From Watersipora subatra (Eukaryota; Bryozoa; Gymnolaemata; Cheilostomatida; Watersiporidae), in contig NC_088708.1 in NCBI RefSeq assembly GCF_963576615.1, forward strand, positions 58,763,196-58,827,195: a DNA stretch of 64,000 nt. The letters run 5' to 3'. The translations under genes and the position numbers were made by a program. The notes under the pieces are model-generated. The model saw only the letters and a program-made list of their open reading frames with translations, did not search any database and was not told the DNA's origin. This document shows, piece by piece, positions 59,301 to 64,000 of the stretch. Every line of letters starts with the position of its first letter. Position 1 is the stretch's first letter.

Positions 59301-59709
59301 TGCACATTAGACATAATATTGAATCTTGATTAATGTGAAGGAAGCAGAGACAAATGTAAATCAGTAAGCGTTTATTCTAGCTGTGTAAATGTGGGCATTC
59401 GTCACAAATAAGCTACTTTAGTTATCAGCATTATCTGATGAGCCATCTACGTGAAAGTAAATTTTGTTTTGAGCAAACGTATGACTAGTCAGTCAATGCT
59501 TACAAATATGCTTTGATGAAACTCAAAAAAATATTGCAGCCTCAAACAATGATTGACGAAAAGGAGAAACTCCACAGGGCATCCACGAATAAGGATATTT
59601 TTGAGTTAAGAAGTCCATAATAACAGCATGATATAATAACAAAACATTTAAGTACTTTATTCACATAATTGGTAGCAAAGACAATCGACATACCTTTAAC
59701 GCCAGCCAT
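41362..59709 (-). CDS. LEPROT: LEPROT/endospanin (Vps55 family) four-helix membrane protein, complete
   Basis: Four minus-strand exons in transcript order: 59709-59694 (ATG at 59709-59707; MAGVK plus one base), 48411-48339, 48228-48036 and 41478-41362 (stop TAA at 41364-41362). Lengths 16+73+193+117 give 132 residues; vertebrate LEPROT is 131. Intron phases 1, 2 and 0 join cleanly. The MAGVKA start, GITLLVVGCALYDN, WWAMFVLICYLLCPIPSLIA, SAYGLPTLLAR, FVYGGNTVVFFTILGFF and the DDDFSYSGW end align with the family from start to finish. LEPROT/LEPROTL1 proteins sit in endosome and Golgi membranes and limit cell-surface levels of leptin and growth-hormone receptors. The yeast homologue Vps55 acts in late endosome-to-vacuole sorting. 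Whether the vertebrate equivalent is LEPROT or LEPROTL1 cannot be decided here. Intron 1 is 11.3 kb because of a retrotransposon. Confidence 0.95.
41479..43166. other. LEPROT intron 3, first part, no recognised feature
   Basis: AT-rich intron. A plus-strand 78-codon open frame at 42668-42904 (lysine-rich, ending SRPKSRK) has no recognisable domain and no supporting context. I see no transposon ends here. Confidence 0.45.
43167..44048. mobile_element. TTAA-flanked MITE with long terminal inverted repeats
   Basis: The element (43171-44044, 874 bp) is flanked by TTAA at 43167-43170 and 44045-44048. It starts AGGTTGACTTGCAATAAAAT and ends with the near-exact inverse. The arms pair over roughly 130-180 bp, including GGTGCCAAAT(g/a)TGTGGAAAT and GATTACAAGCTCTTAAAAG. 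TTAA duplications are typical of Kolobok and piggyBac elements; the AGG terminus favours Kolobok by inference. No transposase is encoded. It lies in LEPROT intron 3. Confidence 0.8.
44393..44423. repeat. 14-bp perfect hairpin beside 'agtttagt' repeats
   Basis: GCAGTTTAGTATCT (44393-44406) pairs exactly with 44410-44423 around a TCG loop. Just upstream, 'tagtttag' words repeat three times (44371-44396). It probably arose from a local duplication-inversion; function is unknown. Confidence 0.7.
44835..45150. repeat. SINE-like dispersed repeat, copy C
   Basis: On the minus strand a tRNA-like head is readable at about 44945-44850: TGGCTGTGTGTCTAAGCGG (A-box-like), then GGTGGGTTCGATCCC (a good B box). 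Downstream on the plus strand (45070-45140) lies the tail shared with copies A and B (TAATCACTATAACTGGCCAT then acggacgaaagaccaactaa). No closed acceptor stem was found, so I do not call a functional tRNA gene. Confidence 0.55.
45153..47656. mobile_element. Pair of oppositely oriented copies of a TA-flanked element (ACCGTAAAACC ends)
   Basis: The left arm (from 45155, CCGTAAAACCTCTAATTGA) and the right arm (ending at 47655, inverse CTGTAAAACCTGTGTTTGA) are inverted copies over about 370 bp, sharing GCAACACCAT(a/g)GAAATAATTA and CAGGCTAATAGTAGT. Near both tips the word 'cctctatttga' is repeated several times. A third start, CCGTAAAACCC, lies at about 46348. The outer tips abut TA dinucleotides, as in Tc1/mariner- and pogo-type insertions. 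The layout could be one long-armed element or two nested copies. Copy 2 of the CCCGGGCAATGCCGGG repeat lies inside. No intact transposase is visible. Confidence 0.6.
46155..46312 (+). repeat. Dispersed repeat, copy 2, with CCCGGGCAATGCCGGG terminus
   Basis: Closely matches 1010-1176, including AGAATGGCAAATGTTG and the terminal ATTACCCGGGCAATGCCGGG before CACAGCTAGTATATATA. It is nested in the inverted pair at 45153-47656. Confidence 0.65.
48412..49535. other. LEPROT intron 1, part proximal to exon 2, no recognised feature
   Basis: AT-rich intron between exon 2 and the minisatellite that hosts the retrotransposon. Overlapping short open frames at 49056-49345 look spurious. Confidence 0.5.
49536..49725. 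repeat. 27-bp minisatellite, left half (split by a retrotransposon)
   Basis: The unit is about CTAAACATCTATTCCTACTA followed by ctatagt, in roughly seven copies ending in CACTATGGTC at 49725. The array resumes with the same unit at 57460, immediately after the second LTR, so the two halves were one array before insertion. Confidence 0.9.
49726..50314 (+). repeat. 5' LTR of the BEL/Pao element
   Basis: 589 bp, TG...CA ends. By eye it differs from the 3' LTR at five sites: t/c in 'aatga(t/c)agcg', a/g in 'cttt(a/g)tcttg', a/t in 'tatg(a/t)cattt', g/a in 'tgtc(a/g)(a)tttt' and c/t in 'aatg(c/t)tttta'. No primer-binding site starting TGG lies directly at its edge; the next bases are GTGAAACCTTATCC. 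Confidence 0.93.
50387..50630 (+). repeat. 15-bp tandem repeat in the retrotransposon leader
   Basis: Between the 5' LTR and gag, the word CACAGTTCTACAGTC and close relatives repeat about 14 times. The open frame through it (50334-50723, rich in QFYSP) is a product of the repeat. Leader repeats can expand after insertion or be copied with the element. Confidence 0.85.
51018..52568 (+). pseudogene. gag: BEL/Pao gag, interrupted
   Basis: The first ATG (51018) begins MSSDTESGSS. A coiled-coil-like acidic and basic region (about 51480-51640; LKEAESVLQKAKEQFAKEM) precedes a DUF1759-type capsid region (from about 51860; LFTGDLLDFTDWQVDLDAY). A TGA at 52116-52118 stops the frame inside that region, but the same frame is open again directly after it to 52568. 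A CCHC-like zinc knuckle (CLFCKKDSHATTQC) lies near 52482-52523, and pol continues in the +1 frame. A functional copy would need the whole region open, so the element looks unable to make normal Gag. Readthrough is unlikely because the stop falls within a conserved block. A sequencing error is possible. Confidence 0.85.
52543..56712 (+). CDS. pol: BEL/Pao pol polyprotein (protease, RT, RNase H, integrase)
   Basis: An uninterrupted 1389-codon frame. Approximate residues: CCHC knuckle CFSCLRADGHRSKDC (12-26); retropepsin (DUF1758 type) with LLDTQSDACFIS (from 121); reverse transcriptase with VVFDAS (about 402), CCDIQQMF (about 445) and the catalytic YVDDG (about 522); Pao-type A17/RNase H region with FSDASLKGYAA (about 700) and TDSKIVLGY (about 775); integrase HHCC zinc finger HFHEKIHHLG...CVIC (about 1009-1050); integrase core with DVFGHF (about 1080), LFSDQGTNF (about 1141) and GGVWERM (about 1190); DUF5641-type C-terminus (about 1280-1385). 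All catalytic signatures look intact. The start codon at 52543 is only the first ATG in this frame; the natural product is normally continuous with Gag. Confidence 0.95.
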   Translation: MQIKFVFDNRLCFSCLRADGHRSKDCPNKATCKRCSKPHPTAMHTFENIGRTRKDHPEERIAKPRDNSTTINTKVSAEASQAETRKEVRCNTVRTTNDGVACMAIPVYVSAKSGKEKLVYALLDTQSDACFISKETTEFIEPRGRPEQITMSTLNGCSTQTTSKYVNIKLRGFSTNEVTSINAYEQDAITCNREQIPTAAKADATGHLQDIAEKLPPLLDIPVGLLIGTDCPQALTPLDSVPGTAGKMFAMRTMFGWTLCRGKPQNGTRSIHKTDTKDKEILNILDQEFKDTESGKVSQNDLQFVKILENGTTQTPDGNYVLPLPFKYMPTFPNNKVQAQKRLDQLIRKLKADKSYKAEYFKFMQALITAGHAEEVTNTSLTDKCWYIPHFGIRHLKKKKLRVVFDASTKYNGIALNDALLQGPDHINSLVGILCRFRLEKIAICCDIQQMFHNFYVQPEQRDYLRFLWVDEDLSTCKEYRMTVHLFGATSSPGVATFGLRKLANDHRSISDKAANFLINDFYVDDGVTSIANQREAIQLIDSARKICSKGNIRLHKFASNDRHVLATVPETERCETIQKLDLLQDHLPNERTLGLEWCIDTDRFQFVNNIKEKSTTKRGLLSTVAQVYDPLGLLAHFILKGKQLLQACTSSKEPWDQPISCDLLDDWNAWVFELQKLEAVKVSRCIKPPCMVSPRYELHHFSDASLKGYAACTYLRLIDPNGTTSCALLIGKSRVSPLKPITVPRLELQAAVMATRLGTMVKKELRVNVDSEHYWTDSKIVLGYIANDTKQFRMYVANRVQEIKDASSQEQWNYVATTDNPADIASRGANIDQLLQSTWFGGPLFLRQANLESYIDKHKVKGDHIENDPELKTVKAMATSTILKIQMSSRFEKFSQWKDLTRSIAALSMLPKRADNKDKKVTLADLSKAETRVIKVLQTEHYADEISQIKCQKRVGKKSSIFKLNPLLDGSGILRVGGRLDRATTLEEIERRPAIIPKDTHIAKLLVQHFHEKIHHLGRQSTLAAIRSGGFWILNASNVVKNLISSCVICSRLRKQPEQQQMGQLPPERIEQTPPFTHVGMDVFGHFMVKDRRSELKRWGLLFTCLYSRAIHIELLEELTTDAFINALRCFVAIRGPVLTLFSDQGTNFVGAQNEFQRQIDVTTDKDVRNYLIANKIEFRMNSPEASHQGGVWERMIRSVRAVLNGMAAKYKGRLGTQTLRTAFYEAASILNHRPLTTTNISNADEDIITPNHLLTMKSTQLAAPPPGKFQNDELYRRTQWKIAQQFAQEFWVAWKADYMRHLTLRQKWLSSKESVKVGDVVLLKEDNQPRNAWRWGVIEDAIKGEDGLVRNVILRLANRHLDRMGRPLAPATMLKRPIQKIVVIAKA
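56871..57459 (+). repeat. 3' LTR of the BEL/Pao element
   Basis: Direct repeat of 49726-50314, equal in length, following the purine tract GATGGGAG. At its right edge the 27-bp minisatellite resumes with TGATCTAAAC. Confidence 0.93.
57460..57690. repeat. 27-bp minisatellite, right half
   Basis: Continuation of the array at 49536-49725 in about eight units (CTAAACATCTATTCCTACCA then ctatagt). The plus-strand open frame rich in YSYHY here is a by-product of the repeat. Confidence 0.9.
57691..59693. other. LEPROT intron 1, part proximal to exon 1
   Basis: AT-rich intron. Two pogo/Tigger-like terminal words are visible, 'acaaacctcaacttacgatc' near 57824 and 'acagttgaacctcaatat' near 58712. Both could be ends of small decayed elements, but partners were not paired with confidence. 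No exon or RNA gene was recognised. Confidence 0.4.
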
Positions 59710-60407
59710 TACAACATCATATGACGGGCTTTACCAGTGACTAAGGATCGCGATGTTTTCACCATTCGCAGTTCAGTACGATTAGCCTAGTTCCAGCGGG
59801 CATATTTTTATTCATGCGCTTATATGTTTCGGTGACATTTAAAGTTCTTAGGTTAAACTGGGCAGAAAACGCCAATGTACATGTATAATAAAACAACTCC
59901 TGTAACATTTCATAAGCATGGTTACGGTAAGTTTCATTCGTGATTCCATAATTAGCCGTCTTAGAGTTTGTTGTGGCGTGCAAAGCTGCATAAATACGGT
60001 ACATATACTACTTGTACACGTATACATACATGTCTATGCTATAAAATTATCTCTATGGCCGAATCCCAGACCTGAAGACGATGATCCGCGTACGTTAATT
60101 CTTCACATAATTATAATCATTGCTTCTATTCAAGGAACATTTAGATTTCATCTTGTACCAATTTTTTTTACAATTTGTTAGTAGCTATAATTGATTTTTT
60201 AAACAAATAAATCATATAATCTATAACAGGTGGTAAATTAGAGTCACACGTCATATGAGTTTTGGGGTGCGCCATATATTTTTCATCTGCGCATAAAGCC
60301 GTGACGTAATTCGCATAAGTTGTTCAATTCTTTCTTCTCATTGCCCTTAGATTATTCTACCTCCAACGCTTGTTTGCTATAGTTACTGTAATACGGAAGC
60401 ATCACGA
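59710..60407. promoter_or_regulatory. Shared divergent promoter interval of LEPROT (minus) and VCP (plus)
   Basis: Only 698 bp separate the two start codons, which point away from each other. Two CRE/ATF-type half sites are visible, ACGTCA at 60248-60253 and TGACGTAA at 60302-60309. No TATA box can be assigned. Transcription start sites are unknown, and the regulatory role is inferred from layout. Confidence 0.5.

Positions 60408-64000
<3,593 letters not shown>

Overview
This is animal (metazoan) genomic DNA. It holds four spliced protein-coding genes with GT-AG introns whose phases join correctly, an animal-specific syndecan, and a dense background of transposons, SINE-like repeats and minisatellites. 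The AT-rich introns and BEL/Pao, hAT and TTAA-type elements suit a marine invertebrate, perhaps a lophotrochozoan, but the sequence alone does not fix the phylum.

Layout. (1) 2635-17714, plus strand: the 3' part of a gene for a multi-pass membrane protein of the DUF389 family. Its penultimate visible exon runs without a break into 54 exact 45-bp units. Each unit repeats the exon end plus the 5' splice site, so the array stays in frame for 2.4 kb. (2) 17836-20139: a decayed hAT transposon with a perfect 8-bp target duplication, about 120 bp past the DUF389 stop codon. A small inverted-repeat element, minisatellites and a SINE with a triplicated promoter box follow. (3) 26296-36263, plus: a complete six-exon syndecan gene, all internal introns phase 1 after the first, with half of a thyroglobulin type-1-like module in the ectodomain. 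(4) 41362-59709, minus: a complete four-exon gene of the LEPROT/endospanin (Vps55) family, convergent to syndecan. Its 11.3-kb first intron carries a young 7.7-kb BEL/Pao LTR retrotransposon in antisense orientation, inserted into a 27-bp minisatellite. (5) 60408 to the window end, plus: the first eight exons of VCP/p97 (CDC48), divergent from LEPROT across about 0.7 kb.

The genes do not form one pathway. LEPROT (endosomal sorting), VCP (ubiquitin-dependent extraction) and syndecan (a cell-surface proteoglycan that is itself trafficked) all touch membrane-protein turnover, but their proximity is not evidence of joint function. The most unusual structure is the splice-site-bearing 45-bp array in the DUF389 gene. 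In principle any of its 55 identical donors gives an in-frame product differing by multiples of 15 residues.
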